A stretch of 47,761 nucleotides of DNA from Trebonia sp036509215 (GCA_036509215.1 DATCGA010000220.1:1-47761); one strand, 5' to 3'. Positions 7,211 to 15,881 are shown, counted from the stretch's first letter. Numbers and translations: made by a program. Notes: generated by a model not told the origin, from the sequence alone.

Positions 7211-7636
7211 ATGACTTCGGTTACCGATCCGGAAATCAGCGCGTTCCTGAGCGAGGGGACCCGAACCGCCAAGGTCGGCTTCGCCAGCGCCGCCGGCAGG
7301 CCGCTGGTGACGCCCGTGTGGTTCATCGTCGAGGACGGCTGCCTCGTCTTCAACACCGGCAGGGAAACTGCCAAGGGCAGGGCGCTGGCCCGCGACCCCC
7401 GGGCCACCATCTGCGTGGACCTGCAGGAACCGCCTTACGCGTTCGTCCAGGTGCAGGGCAACGCCGAGCTTTCCGAGGATCCGGGCGAGCTGCTGCGAAC
7501 CGCGACCGCGATCGCGGCCCGCTACATGGGGCCGGACCGGGCCGAGGAGTTCGGCACGCGCAACGCCGCTCCTGGTGAGCTCGTAGTCAGGCTCCGCCCC
7601 AGCAAGGTCGTCGCCGTTCTCAACGCAACGGCCTGA
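7211..7636 (+). CDS. PPOX-class (F420/FMN-dependent) oxidoreductase
   Basis: A 141-residue split-barrel flavoprotein of the pyridoxamine-5'-phosphate-oxidase-like superfamily. The opening TRTAKVGFASAAGRPLVTPVWFIVEDG followed by FNTGRETAKGRALARDPRATICVD is the standard pattern of actinobacterial PPOX class F420-dependent enzymes, and the GR-x-T-x-K segment is the expected cofactor phosphate contact. The substrate is unknown; F420 versus FMN or heme cannot be settled from sequence. The ATG at 7211 follows a TAGAGT box (7199-7204) by 6 nt with no RBS, so the transcript is probably leaderless. The length is typical of the family and nothing appears damaged. Confidence 0.85.
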   Translation: MTSVTDPEISAFLSEGTRTAKVGFASAAGRPLVTPVWFIVEDGCLVFNTGRETAKGRALARDPRATICVDLQEPPYAFVQVQGNAELSEDPGELLRTATAIAARYMGPDRAEEFGTRNAAPGELVVRLRPSKVVAVLNATA

Positions 7637-7697
7637 CCGGCCGGGGCGGAAGGAAATCGGCGCGCTCCCGGCCCGGCCGCGATCGGGTTGCGGTGGC

Positions 7698-8213
7698 CTG
7701 TTCGTCGCCGTCGATGTGCACTACGACGACGCCGGCGCCCGGGCGGCGCTGGTCGGCGCCGACGATCGGCGCTTTTCCCTGATTACCAGGACCAGAGCCG
7801 TAACGGTCCCCGCGGCCGCGCCATATCGGCCCGGGGAGTTCTACCGGCGGGAGCTGCCGCCGCTGCGGGCCGTCCTCCCGGCGGCCGGCGAACTGGCCCT
7901 GATCGTGGTCGACGGCTACGTTGACCTCGATCCCGACGGTCGGCCTGGTCTCGGCGCGCATGTTCAGGCCGAGTTCGGCGTCCCGGTCATCGGCGTGGCC
8001 AAGACGGCGTTCGGGGCCGCAACCCACGCCGCCCCGGTTCTGCGCGGGCAGTCATCCCGGCCCCTCTACGTCACAGCAGCCGGGATGACCATCGCCGACG
8101 CGGCCGGCCTGGTGGCGGAGATGGACGGACGGTTCCGGCTGCCCGATGCGCTCAAGCGCGTTGACCGGCTGGCCCGCGGCCTGGAGCTGCCTACCCGGAC
8201 TTTGGGACTCTAG
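7698..8213 (+). CDS. nfi: Endonuclease V family protein, start codon non-canonical
   Basis: The reading frame encodes LFVAVDVHYDDAGARAAL, YRPGEFYRRELPPL, LALIVVDGYVDL, GLGAHV...GVPVIGVAKTAF, VLRGQSSRPLYVTAAG and RLPDALKRVDRLAR. These are the motifs of endonuclease V, which nicks DNA or RNA near deaminated bases (inosine) with an Asp-Glu-Asp metal site. The first catalytic Asp is codon 7713. The only normal start, GTG 7716, lies after it and would delete it. No ATG, GTG or TTG exists in frame between the stop at 7584 and 7713. The start shown is a CTG giving the family-like N-terminus; a GGAAGGA precedes an in-frame ATC at 7656. Either initiation is non-canonical or the start has been lost. 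Confidence 0.75.
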   Translation: MFVAVDVHYDDAGARAALVGADDRRFSLITRTRAVTVPAAAPYRPGEFYRRELPPLRAVLPAAGELALIVVDGYVDLDPDGRPGLGAHVQAEFGVPVIGVAKTAFGAATHAAPVLRGQSSRPLYVTAAGMTIADAAGLVAEMDGRFRLPDALKRVDRLARGLELPTRTLGL

Positions 8214-8217
8214 TGCG

Positions 8218-8541
8218 TTACTGGTGCTCGGGTACGCGTGCCGTCGTTGCCGCGCCCGTCGGCGTCGCCGGCTTGTACCTGAGCGTGAACCACGCCCCGA
8301 TCGCGAACACGACCCCCGCGATCAGGCTGCCCACCGCACGCAGCGGATGGTAGCTGGTCGACGGCACGTTGTGGTTGTTCACCCAGATCGTCTCCTGGCC
8401 GCCGAGCCAGCGGGGCAGGGATCCAGCGGTCTCCACGCAGAACATGATGCCGACAACGATGAATGCGATCGCGACGACCGCGAGGATCACCGCGGATGCA
8501 ATCCGGCCCCCGCTGGCGCCGGATCCTTTCGAGCGGCTCAC
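8218..8541 (-). CDS. Small two-helix membrane protein
   Basis: A 107-residue protein with two predicted membrane segments, about 13-34 (GRIASAVILAVVAIAFIVVG) and 69-89 (AVGSLIAGVVFAIGAWFTL), joined by a polar loop that may face outside. The GTG start at 8541 has AGGAGG 6 nt upstream. It is convergent with endonuclease V, the two stops being 4 nt apart. No domain is recognised and no function can be assigned. Confidence 0.75.
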   Translation of the reverse strand: MSRSKGSGASGGRIASAVILAVVAIAFIVVGIMFCVETAGSLPRWLGGQETIWVNNHNVPSTSYHPLRAVGSLIAGVVFAIGAWFTLRYKPATPTGAATTARVPEHQ

Positions 8542-8600
8542 CCAATCCTCCTGACGGCTAGCAAACGCCGATGGCGTTCACGCAAACGTGTATCGCAAAT

Positions 8601-10568
8601 CTACCGTCGCCGCCCGGCTCCGCGGGTACGAAGGAAGTCGTTCACTACGTATTCTCCCAAGTGCTCCGGTGTGGCCCGAAGCACCCGGCCACCGTTCCGC
8701 TTGGCCACGTTGTCGACGAAAGCGGCCAGCCGGTCGTCGTCGGCCAGCATGAAGATGTTCAGCGCGGCGTGCCGCCTGGTCATCTTGTCCACCTCGGCCA
8801 GCGTCAGCTCGATCGTCTCCGGCGCGGGCGGCCAGTCGAACCACGGCCTGCCGTCCCGCATCAGGTGCGCGGTCGGCTCGCCGTCGGTGACGATCAGCAC
8901 CACCGGCTCGTGCTCGGGGTGCTTGTCGAGGTGACGGCCGGCGATCATCAGCGCGTGGTGCAGGTTGGTGCCCTGCACCATGTCCCAGCCGAGCCCGGCC
9001 AGCTCGGTCTCGTGCAGCTCCCTGGCGTAGTTGGAGAACCCGACCACCTGGATCGCGTCCTGCGGGTACTTGGACCGCAGCAGGGCGTGCAGCGCCAGCG
9101 CGGTCTGCTTGGCCACCGCCCAGGTCCCGCGCAGCGCCATCGAGTACGACAGGTCGACCAGCAGGCAGACCGCCGCCGCGCTGCGCCGCTCGGTCTCGGC
9201 GACGCGGAAGTCCTGCGCGGTGAGCCGCACGCGGCCCCGGCCGACGCCCTCGGCGGCCGACCGCAGCAGCGCCGAGCGGACCGTTCCCGGCACGTCGATG
9301 GGCTGCTCGTCGCCGAACTCCCACTCCCTGGTGGCCCCGGTGGTGTCGCCCGCCTGGCCGGCGTCGCGCCGGTCGTGATCGCCGGACCGCACCCCGTCCG
9401 CCAGGCCGGCGAACACCCGGCGCAGCGCCGTGTCGCCGAGCCTGCGCACCGCCTTGGGGGTGAGCTCCAGGTTGCCGCCGTCGCTGGCGAGGTAGCCCTG
9501 CCGCTGCAGCTCGCGCTCCAGTCGGCGGAGCGCCTGCAGGTCATCGACCGCCTGGCGGCCGAGCGCGCGGCGGACCGCCTCCTCGTCGACGTCCTCCAGG
9601 TTCGCCCCGGCGTAGTCCTGGCCGAGCGCGGACTCCAGGTCGGACAGGTCGGCCAGGTCGGCCACGGCGCTGGTGGCGTCGCCGAGGCCGAGCGGCTGCC
9701 CGCCAGACATCCGCACCCCGGGCTGGCGCTGGCCGAGCTCGGGCCGCCTGGCCCGCAGCGCGTCGCCCAGCGCCGACAGCTCGGCCGCCAGGCCGGCGTC
9801 CTCCATCGCCGTCGCCATCAGGTTCGCGAGCTCCTCGCGCTGCTCATCGGTGAGCGACTCGAGCAGCCGCTGGGCGGCCTGCATCCGGCGGGTCAGGGAG
9901 TCGACCAGTTCCTCCAGGTTCTGGGGGCTGTCCGGGAACATGTCGCCGTACTCGCCCATGAACCGGTCGAAGTCCTGCTGGGTGTGCTCGCCCCGGGTGT
10001 CGGCGTCGAGCATCTGCCGCAGGTCCGCCAGCATGTCCTTGACCCGCTGCATGGCGGCCGGGTCGGGGTTCTCGAGGGCCTGCTTCATGCCCTGGAACTG
10101 GCTGTCGAGCACCTCCCGGCGGAGCAGGTCGCGGAGCTGCTCGAACTTCTCCCTGGCGGCCTGCGACCGCCAGTCGTACTCCGCCAGCTGCCGGATCGCA
10201 CGGGACGTGTCGTTCGGCAGGTTGTCGAGCTCGGCCTCGCGGAGCCGGGCGTCGTCGCTCGGGTCGGGGAACAGCTCGCCCCGCTCGGTCTCGAGCGCCT
10301 CGTCGAGCAGCTCGCGGGCCTGCTCGAGCATTCCGTCGAGCCTGCCCGAGTTGCGCAGCTCGCGCTGGCGCTCGCGGACCCGGCGCATCAGGTCGTCGAG
10401 GCCCTGGCGGTCCTGCCAGCCGCGGCGGAGCAGGTCACGGAGCGCGTCCCTGGTGTTGTCGCCGCCCAGGATGCGCTCGCCCATATCGTCGAGCGCTTCC
10501 CGGACGTCATAGGGCGCCGCCAGCGGGTCCGGACCGTCGTCGTACGGCCCGTAGAGGTAGTTAGACAT
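8601..10568 (-). CDS. VWA (von Willebrand factor A) domain protein, partner of the AAA+ ATPase
   Basis: A 655-residue protein. The C-terminal third is a VWA domain with an intact MIDAS motif, LLVDLSYSMALRG (DxSxS), a downstream Thr in QGTNLHHAL and Asp in VTDGEPT. The N-terminal two thirds are charged and helical, rich in Arg/Glu/Leu repeats, and probably coiled. In related MoxR-VWA and Mg-chelatase-like systems such a pair forms a metal- or cofactor-insertion or remodelling machine. The ATG at 10568 with AGGAG about 8 nt before it starts MSNYLYGPYDDGPDP. The frame is open far upstream only because it runs through the ATPase gene in another frame. The gene follows the ATPase by 50 nt and is surely co-transcribed. 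The client protein is unknown. Confidence 0.88.
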   Translation of the reverse strand: MSNYLYGPYDDGPDPLAAPYDVREALDDMGERILGGDNTRDALRDLLRRGWQDRQGLDDLMRRVRERQRELRNSGRLDGMLEQARELLDEALETERGELFPDPSDDARLREAELDNLPNDTSRAIRQLAEYDWRSQAAREKFEQLRDLLRREVLDSQFQGMKQALENPDPAAMQRVKDMLADLRQMLDADTRGEHTQQDFDRFMGEYGDMFPDSPQNLEELVDSLTRRMQAAQRLLESLTDEQREELANLMATAMEDAGLAAELSALGDALRARRPELGQRQPGVRMSGGQPLGLGDATSAVADLADLSDLESALGQDYAGANLEDVDEEAVRRALGRQAVDDLQALRRLERELQRQGYLASDGGNLELTPKAVRRLGDTALRRVFAGLADGVRSGDHDRRDAGQAGDTTGATREWEFGDEQPIDVPGTVRSALLRSAAEGVGRGRVRLTAQDFRVAETERRSAAAVCLLVDLSYSMALRGTWAVAKQTALALHALLRSKYPQDAIQVVGFSNYARELHETELAGLGWDMVQGTNLHHALMIAGRHLDKHPEHEPVVLIVTDGEPTAHLMRDGRPWFDWPPAPETIELTLAEVDKMTRRHAALNIFMLADDDRLAAFVDNVAKRNGGRVLRATPEHLGEYVVNDFLRTRGAGRRR

Positions 10569-10618
10569 GTGCCGCTCCTGTGGAACCACGCGTCCGTTCG
10601 ATATGACTGCCTTTGTCG

Positions 10619-12070
10619 TTATGTCCTGTAGGTGGAGGTTCCATCGCTGCTGTCCTTGGAAAGACGGCGGATCAGGTACAGCCCCTCGAGGACGAACTCG
10701 ACCGCCGCTGCGGCCTCGCCGAACGACTCGTGGCCCTCCATGCCGAGCCTGCTCATGATCTTGGCCAGGCCGGGGACCTCGCCGGTGCGGCGGAGCAGCT
10801 CGGTGCCGGAGACGAGCTCGCCCGACTCGATCGTGCCGCCGTCCTCGAACTTGGCCAGCAGCCCGGTCAGGTCGGCCCCGCCGAGCCGGGCCCGGAACGT
10901 CTCCGCGATCGCACGGCGCAGCAGGTGGACGAGGATCTCCTCCTCGCGGCCCTCCTCGCTGACCTCGAACTCGACCTTGCCGCGGAGCGTGGGCACGATG
11001 CCGGGCAGGTCGCCCACCCGAGCGACCGGCGTCTCGTCGCGCGCTTCGGCGATCAGCGCGGTCCGGCGCACCGCGGCCGCCGCCGCCGACTCCGCCGCCG
11101 CGATCGCGAACCGGGCCGTGACGCCCGAGCGGCCGTCGACCGCCGGGGACTCCCGCACCAGGCGGGTGAACCGCGCGATGACCTCGATCAGGTGGTCGGG
11201 GAGCTCCGCCCCCGCGTCCCGGCCGGCCCAGGAGATCTCGGCCTCCTGGGTGATCAGCGCGAGCTCGTCGGTCAGCGAGAGCGGGTAGTGGGTGCGGACC
11301 TCGGCCCCGAACCGGTCCTTGAGCGGGCTGATGATCCGGCCCCGGTTGGTGTAGTCCTCCGGGTTGGCGCTCGCCACCAGCACGATGTCGAGCGGCAGCC
11401 GGAGCGAGTACCCGCGCACCCCGATGTCGCGCTCTTCCAGCACGTTGAGCAGCGCCACCTGGATCCGCTCGGCCAGGTCGGGCAGCTCGTTGAGGCAGAA
11501 GACGCCGCGGTTGGTCCGCGGCACCATGCCGAAGTGGATGGTCTCCGGGTCGCCGAGGGTCCGTCCCTCGGCCACCTTGACCGGGTCGATGTCGCCGATC
11601 AGGTCGCCGACGCTGGTGTCCGGGGTGGCGAGCTTCTCGCCGTACCGCTCGCTGCGGTGCTGCCAGCTGACCGCGAGCTCTTCGCCCTGCTCCCGGGCGA
11701 GGCGGCGGCAGCGGGCGCACACGGGCGCGTACGGGTGGTCGTTGATCTCGCAGCCCTCGACGGCCGGCGTCCACTCGTCGAGCAGGGTGCCGATCGTCCG
11801 GATCAGCCGGGTCTTGCCCTGGCCGCGCTCGCCCAGCAGGATGATGTCGTGCCCGGCCAGTAGTGCCCGCTCTACGTGCGGCAGCACGGTCTGGTCGAAG
11901 CCGACGATGCCGGGGAAGCGTTCCTGCCCGGCGCGCATCCGCGCCAGCAGGTTCTCTCTGATCTCTTGCTTGACCGTGCGATAGACGTGGCCGCTCGCCC
12001 TCAGCTGGCCCAATGTGGCCGGCTTGCCGTGCGAAGCGCTTGCGTTGGGATGATCGCTGCTCTGCTGCAC
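10619..12070 (-). CDS. MoxR/ChlI-like AAA+ ATPase
   Basis: A 483-residue AAA+ protein of the Mg-chelatase/MoxR type. Walker A is GERGQGKT (about 80-87), Walker B-like FCLNELPDL, sensor-1 LVASANPEDYTNRGRI and an arginine-finger region LKDRFGAEVRTH. A CARCRRLA segment (about residues 116-123) may bind zinc. The insertion between Walker A and B is larger than in classical MoxR. GTG 12070 is chosen to begin VQQSSDHPNASAS; an ATG 27 codons further up (12151) would overlap the divergent threonine dehydratase and its promoter, so is less likely. It works with the following VWA protein. The substrate to be remodelled is not evident from neighbours. Confidence 0.86.
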   Translation of the reverse strand: MQQSSDHPNASASHGKPATLGQLRASGHVYRTVKQEIRENLLARMRAGQERFPGIVGFDQTVLPHVERALLAGHDIILLGERGQGKTRLIRTIGTLLDEWTPAVEGCEINDHPYAPVCARCRRLAREQGEELAVSWQHRSERYGEKLATPDTSVGDLIGDIDPVKVAEGRTLGDPETIHFGMVPRTNRGVFCLNELPDLAERIQVALLNVLEERDIGVRGYSLRLPLDIVLVASANPEDYTNRGRIISPLKDRFGAEVRTHYPLSLTDELALITQEAEISWAGRDAGAELPDHLIEVIARFTRLVRESPAVDGRSGVTARFAIAAAESAAAAAVRRTALIAEARDETPVARVGDLPGIVPTLRGKVEFEVSEEGREEEILVHLLRRAIAETFRARLGGADLTGLLAKFEDGGTIESGELVSGTELLRRTGEVPGLAKIMSRLGMEGHESFGEAAAAVEFVLEGLYLIRRLSKDSSDGTSTYRT

Positions 12071-12074
12071 CCTT

Positions 12075-12089
12075 CCGACACTATGTCGG
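12075..12089. promoter_or_regulatory. Inverted repeat between ATPase and threonine dehydratase genes
   Basis: CCGACA-CTA-TGTCGG is a perfect 15-bp inverted repeat, 5 nt upstream of the ATPase start and about 20 nt upstream of the -35 box of the divergent dehydratase. It could be an operator for either gene or a hairpin in the ATPase leader. Confidence 0.45.
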
Positions 12090-12108
12090 GTTACCGCGTG
12101 TTCGCATC

Positions 12109-12136
12109 TTGAGGCGGGTCGGGCGGGCGCTAATGT
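12109..12136 (+). promoter_or_regulatory. Sigma-70-type promoter of the threonine dehydratase gene (leaderless)
   Basis: TTGAGG (12109-12114), a 16-nt spacer and TAATGT (12131-12136). The expected transcription start is 12143-12145, at the GTG codon, so the mRNA would have no leader. Confidence 0.65.
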
Positions 12137-12144
12137 TCGCTGTT

Positions 12145-13365
12145 GTGGCATCTATTTCCCCGCTCGTGCAGTCCGACGACATCGTCGCGGCCCGCGAGCT
12201 GCTCAGCGACGTCATCTCGCCTACCCCCGTGCTCTACTCGCGGGTGCTGTCCGAACTGGCGGGCGGCCCGGTCTACCTGAAATGCGAGAACCTCCAGCGC
12301 ACCGGGTCGTTCAAGGTCCGCGGCGCGTACACCAGGATCGCCCGGATGTCCGACGCGGAGCGGGCCCGCGGCGTGGTGGCGGCCAGCGCCGGGAACCACG
12401 CCCAGGGGGTGGCGTTCGCGGCCGGGCTGCTCGGGGCGTCGGCGACCGTGGTCATGCCCGAGCGCGCGCCGCTGCCGAAGGTGGCGGCGACCGTCGGCTA
12501 CGGGGCGGAGGTGATCCTGCACGGGGCGTCGGTCGAGGACGCGCTGGAAGAGGCGCTGCGGTTCGCGGCCAAGACCGGGGCCGTGTTCATCCACCCGTTC
12601 GACCACCAGGACGTCGTGGCCGGCCAGGGCACACTCGGCTTCGAGATCATCGAGCAGTGCCCGCAGGTGCGGACGATCCTGATCCCGGTCGGCGGCGGCG
12701 GGCTGGCGGCCGGGGTGACGGTCGCCGTGCACTCGCTCGACCCCGAGGTCAAGATCGTCGGGGTGCAGGCGGCGGCGGTGCCAGGGATGGTCGCGTCGAT
12801 GGCGGAGGGGCACCCGGTGCAGTGCGTCGGCGAGCCGACGATGGCCGACGGGATCGCGGTCCAGCGGCCGGGCGACATCCCGTTCTCGATCCTGGCCTGG
12901 GCGGCCGATCGGATCGTGACCGTGTCCGAGGCCGCGCTCGCGCGCGCCCTGCTGCTCTGCCTCGAGCGCGCGAAGCAGGTGGTGGAGCCGGCCGGGGCGG
13001 CCGGGGTGGCGGCGCTGCTGGCCGAGCCGGGTGCCTTCGAGCCGCCGATCGTGGTGGTGCTGTCCGGCGGCAACATCGACCCGCTGCTGCTGTCCAAGCT
13101 GCTGCGGCACGGTCTCTCGGCGGCCGGGCGGTTCCTCGGCTTCCGCTGCCGGGTGCCGGACTACCCGGGCTCGCTCGCGACCCTGCTCGGGCTGGTGGCC
13201 GAGCTCGGCGGGAACGTGCTCGAGGTCAGCCACGAGCGGCTGGCGCCGACCCTGCGGGTGGACGAGGTGGAGGTCGTGCTCCAGGTCGAGACGCGCGGCC
13301 CCGAGCACTGCGAGCGGGTCAAGGACGGGCTCCGGGCGGCCGGCTACGACCTGGCGTTCAGCTGA
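12145..13365 (+). CDS. ilvA: Threonine dehydratase (catabolic/biosynthetic type with ACT domain)
   Basis: A 406-residue fold-type II PLP enzyme that deaminates L-threonine to 2-oxobutanoate, the entry to isoleucine synthesis or threonine breakdown. The PLP lysine is Lys57 in TGSFKVRGAY. The substrate loop is SAGNHAQGVA, the phosphate-binding glycines are VGGGGLAAG, and LSGGNID lies before the C-terminal ACT-like region (about 330-406, FRCRVPDYPGSLATLLGLV). One ACT domain places it with the short TdcB/IlvA group common in actinobacteria; allosteric control cannot be told from sequence. The GTG at 12145 is preferred because a promoter places the transcript start there. An ATG 4 codons upstream (12133) overlaps the -10 box itself. 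Confidence 0.9.
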   Translation: MASISPLVQSDDIVAARELLSDVISPTPVLYSRVLSELAGGPVYLKCENLQRTGSFKVRGAYTRIARMSDAERARGVVAASAGNHAQGVAFAAGLLGASATVVMPERAPLPKVAATVGYGAEVILHGASVEDALEEALRFAAKTGAVFIHPFDHQDVVAGQGTLGFEIIEQCPQVRTILIPVGGGGLAAGVTVAVHSLDPEVKIVGVQAAAVPGMVASMAEGHPVQCVGEPTMADGIAVQRPGDIPFSILAWAADRIVTVSEAALARALLLCLERAKQVVEPAGAAGVAALLAEPGAFEPPIVVVLSGGNIDPLLLSKLLRHGLSAAGRFLGFRCRVPDYPGSLATLLGLVAELGGNVLEVSHERLAPTLRVDEVEVVLQVETRGPEHCERVKDGLRAAGYDLAFS

Positions 13366-13462
13366 CGACGCCGTTCAGCTCATGGAGGAATACCAATTTA
13401 GTATGTGAAACTGGAGTATCTGGGCGGCAAGATGGCTTTCATTCGGGCCTGAGGAGTAGAAC
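13366..13462. other. AT-rich leader before the MFS gene
   Basis: This 97-nt spacer has an AT-rich block (13386-13445) in very GC-rich surroundings. It has a weak ATAC...GTAT dyad and AGTATNTG repeated 15 nt apart (near 13399 and 13416). These could be promoter elements or a MarR/TetR-type site. No regulator gene is adjacent. Confidence 0.35.
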
Positions 13463-15019
13463 GTGAGCGAGTCGACGGGCACCGGGGGCGGGTACCTGAC
13501 CCACCGGCAGGTCATGATCGTGCTGCCCGGCCTGATCCTGACGATGGTGCTCGCGATGCTCGACCAGCTGGTGGTGAGCACCGCGCTGCCGAGGATCGTC
13601 GGCGACCTGGGCGGCGTCTCGCACCTGTCCTGGGTGGTCACGGCCTACATTCTGACCTCGACGATCACGACGCCGTTCTACGGCAAGCTGGGCGACATGT
13701 ACGGGCGCAAGAAGCTCTTCATCTTCGCGATCGTGCTCTTCCTGATCGGGTCGGCGCTGTCCGGCCTGTCGACGTCGATGGCGATGCTGATCTCGTTCCG
13801 GGCGCTGCAGGGCCTGGGCGCGGGCGGCCTGATGGTGGGCGCGATGGCCACCCTGGGGGAGATCGTGCCGCCGCGCGAGCGCGGCAAGTACATGAGCTAC
13901 TTCATGGCCGCGATGATGCTCGCCACCGTGGGCGGCCCGCTGCTCGGCGGCTGGATCACCGACGCGTTCTCCTGGCGCTGGATCTTCTACATCAACCTGC
14001 CGGTCGGCGGGGCCGCTCTGGTCTACATGTGGACCACCCTCAAGCTGCCGGTCCGCCGGGTCGAGCACCGGATCGACTACCTCGGCGGCGTCCTCCTGGG
14101 GGTGATCGCGACCGCCATCATCCTGGTCGCCACCTGGGGCGGCACCGAGTACAGGTGGGTCTCGGCGCCGGTACTCGGGCTGATCGCGGTCGCCGTGATC
14201 GCGTTCGCCTGGTTCCTCTCGGTCGAGCGCCGGGCGGCGGAGCCGATGCTGCCGCTGCACGTGTTCAAGGTCAGGAACTTCACCCTGTCGATGGCCTTGG
14301 CGTTCTTCGTCGGCCTGGGGCTGTTCGGCGCGCTGACGTTCCTCCCGCTCTACCAGCAGACCGTGCAGGGCGCCACCCCGACGATCAGCGGGCTGCTGCT
14401 AACGCCGATGATGGTCAGCTCGGCCGCTATCTCGGTGCTGGCGGGCATCGTGGTGAGCAAGACCGGCAAGTACCGGCTGTTCCCGATCGTGGGCGGGGCG
14501 GTTATGGCGGTCGCGATGTACCTGCTGACCGGGCTCAGCGTCACCACCACGCGGTGGGAGTTGGGCGTCGACTTCGTGGTCCTCGGCCTCGGCATGGGCT
14601 GCCTGATGCAGATGGTCTCGCTCATCGCGCAGAACAGCGTCGAGGTCAGGGACATGGGCGTGGCGACCAGCGCCCGGATGTTCTTCCAGCAGATGGGCGG
14701 CTCGCTCGGGGTGGCCGCGTTCGGAGCCGTGTTCGCGAGCCGGCTGAACTCGGTGATGTCGTCGGCGGGCGGCGCGGGCTCCAAATTCCACGTCACCGGT
14801 GCGTCGTTCGACCCCGCCCAGGTGTCGGCGCTGCCGCACGCGGTGAAGGAGATCGTCTTCCGCGCGGTCACCCACGGGGTCGACGCGGTGTTCCTGGCCG
14901 TGCTGCCCGCCTCGATCGTGGTCTTCGTGCTCGCCCTGTTCATCAAGCAGGTGCCGCTGCGCGGCCGGGCGCCGAGCGAGAACACGCCCGCCCCCGAGGC
15001 CGAGGCGCTGATCGGCTAG
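13463..15019 (+). CDS. MFS transporter of the DHA2 (14-helix) drug-export family
   Basis: A 518-residue major facilitator protein, the size of DHA2/EmrB-type proton antiporters with 14 membrane helices. Typical motifs are present: motif D1 LDQLVVSTALPRIVGDL, motif A GKLGDMYGRKKLF, motif B ISFRALQGLGAGGLMVG and motif C GGPLLGGWITDAFSWRW. It probably exports drugs or hydrophobic metabolites through the plasma membrane; the substrate cannot be predicted. The GTG at 13463 follows GAGGAG by 7 nt. The gene is monocistronic, between an AT-rich upstream region and a strong terminator. Confidence 0.92.
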   Translation: MSESTGTGGGYLTHRQVMIVLPGLILTMVLAMLDQLVVSTALPRIVGDLGGVSHLSWVVTAYILTSTITTPFYGKLGDMYGRKKLFIFAIVLFLIGSALSGLSTSMAMLISFRALQGLGAGGLMVGAMATLGEIVPPRERGKYMSYFMAAMMLATVGGPLLGGWITDAFSWRWIFYINLPVGGAALVYMWTTLKLPVRRVEHRIDYLGGVLLGVIATAIILVATWGGTEYRWVSAPVLGLIAVAVIAFAWFLSVERRAAEPMLPLHVFKVRNFTLSMALAFFVGLGLFGALTFLPLYQQTVQGATPTISGLLLTPMMVSSAAISVLAGIVVSKTGKYRLFPIVGGAVMAVAMYLLTGLSVTTTRWELGVDFVVLGLGMGCLMQMVSLIAQNSVEVRDMGVATSARMFFQQMGGSLGVAAFGAVFASRLNSVMSSAGGAGSKFHVTGASFDPAQVSALPHAVKEIVFRAVTHGVDAVFLAVLPASIVVFVLALFIKQVPLRGRAPSENTPAPEAEALIG

Positions 15020-15036
15020 CGGGCGCAAAGCATCGC

Positions 15037-15080
15037 AAAACGGGCGTCCGGCGGCGAGCAGCCGCCGGACGCCCGTTTTT
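15037..15080. terminator. Bidirectional intrinsic terminator between MFS gene and greA
   Basis: Arms ACGGGCGTCCGGCGGC and GCCGCCGGACGCCCGT form a perfect 16-bp stem with a 5-nt loop GAGCA. It is flanked by AAAA on one side and TTTTTT on the other, so it works in both directions. Confidence 0.95.
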
Positions 15081-15091
15081 TCCTGCGTATC

Positions 15092-15592
15092 TCAGGCGCC
15101 GGCGTAGGGCACGGCGTCGATGATCTCCACGCTGATCTGCCGGCCGTTGGGCAGCGAGTAGCTCGCCTTCTCGCCGACCTTCTTGCCGGTGATCGCCGCG
15201 CCGAGCGGGGACTTCGGCGAGTACACGTCGATCGGGGCGCCGCTCTCCTCGCGCGAGGCCAGCAGGAACGTGACCTCCTCGTCGTCGCGGACGAATCGGA
15301 CGGTCACCGTCATACCGGGACCGACCACACCATCCGTGCGCGGCGGCGTGCCGACCCGCGAGTTCTCCAGAATGTACTGGAGTTGGAGGATGCGGCCCTC
15401 CTGCTTGCCCTGCTCGTCCTTGGCCGCATGGTAACCGCCGTTCTCGCGCAGGTCTCCCTCGTCGCGGGCCGCCTCGATCTTTTTCGCGATATCGATGCGT
15501 CCCTGCACGGAAAGGTAGTCGAACTCGGCCTTAAGCCGGTCGAACGCCTCCTGGGTGAGCCAGGTGACGCTTTCATTGCGCGTCTCGGTCAC
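15092..15592 (-). CDS. greA: Transcription elongation factor GreA
   Basis: A 166-residue GreA, which binds RNA polymerase and rescues backtracked complexes by stimulating transcript cleavage. The N-terminal coiled coil (about 10-80) contains the tip acidic pair in ARDEGDLRENGGYHAAK. The C-terminal FKBP-like domain contains SPKSPLGAAITGKKVGE. The GTG at 15592 (VTETRNESVTWLTQ) is favoured over a GTG two codons earlier because GAGGA lies 6 nt upstream; the earlier one would overlap it. Length and motifs are normal for actinobacteria. Single gene, terminated by the shared hairpin. Confidence 0.95.
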   Translation of the reverse strand: MTETRNESVTWLTQEAFDRLKAEFDYLSVQGRIDIAKKIEAARDEGDLRENGGYHAAKDEQGKQEGRILQLQYILENSRVGTPPRTDGVVGPGMTVTVRFVRDDEEVTFLLASREESGAPIDVYSPKSPLGAAITGKKVGEKASYSLPNGRQISVEIIDAVPYAGA

Positions 15593-15881
15593 GGGCACTC
15601 CTCAGTACTACGCAGGACTCATCTGGCCGCTGCGTGCTGGCCGCTGCTTGGGTGCGAGGGCTTACGTGCCTTCCGAGCAGCCAGCCGGTCTCCGGGGGTA
15701 ATCTTCTGAGGCTAACAAGGTTCGGCCACTGGCGCGAACTAGTCAAGTGCTCCCAGTAGGCGGCGTGTCGGTCTAGAAAGCCTCCGACCCAGCGTTCCCG
15801 GCGGGAATGCAGATAAACCGGGTGGGCGTTCCGCTGTAGGTGTTCCGGTTAGATAGCGAGAGCAGGCGGATGGAGACCAGC
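15593..15881. other. greA-mca divergent intergenic region
   Basis: 289 nt without a convincing gene. It holds a 10-bp direct repeat TGGCCGCTGC (15624-15633 and 15638-15647, 14-bp period). There are A/T-containing stretches near 15700-15745 and 15845-15858 (GGTTAGATAG) that may be promoters for greA and mca. Nothing else stands out. Confidence 0.35.

Noticed and set aside
8601..11774. A 1057-residue open frame covering the VWA gene and half of the ATPase
   Set aside because: The part upstream of 10568 is an out-of-frame reading of the ATPase gene; the ATG at 10568 has an RBS and begins the real protein.
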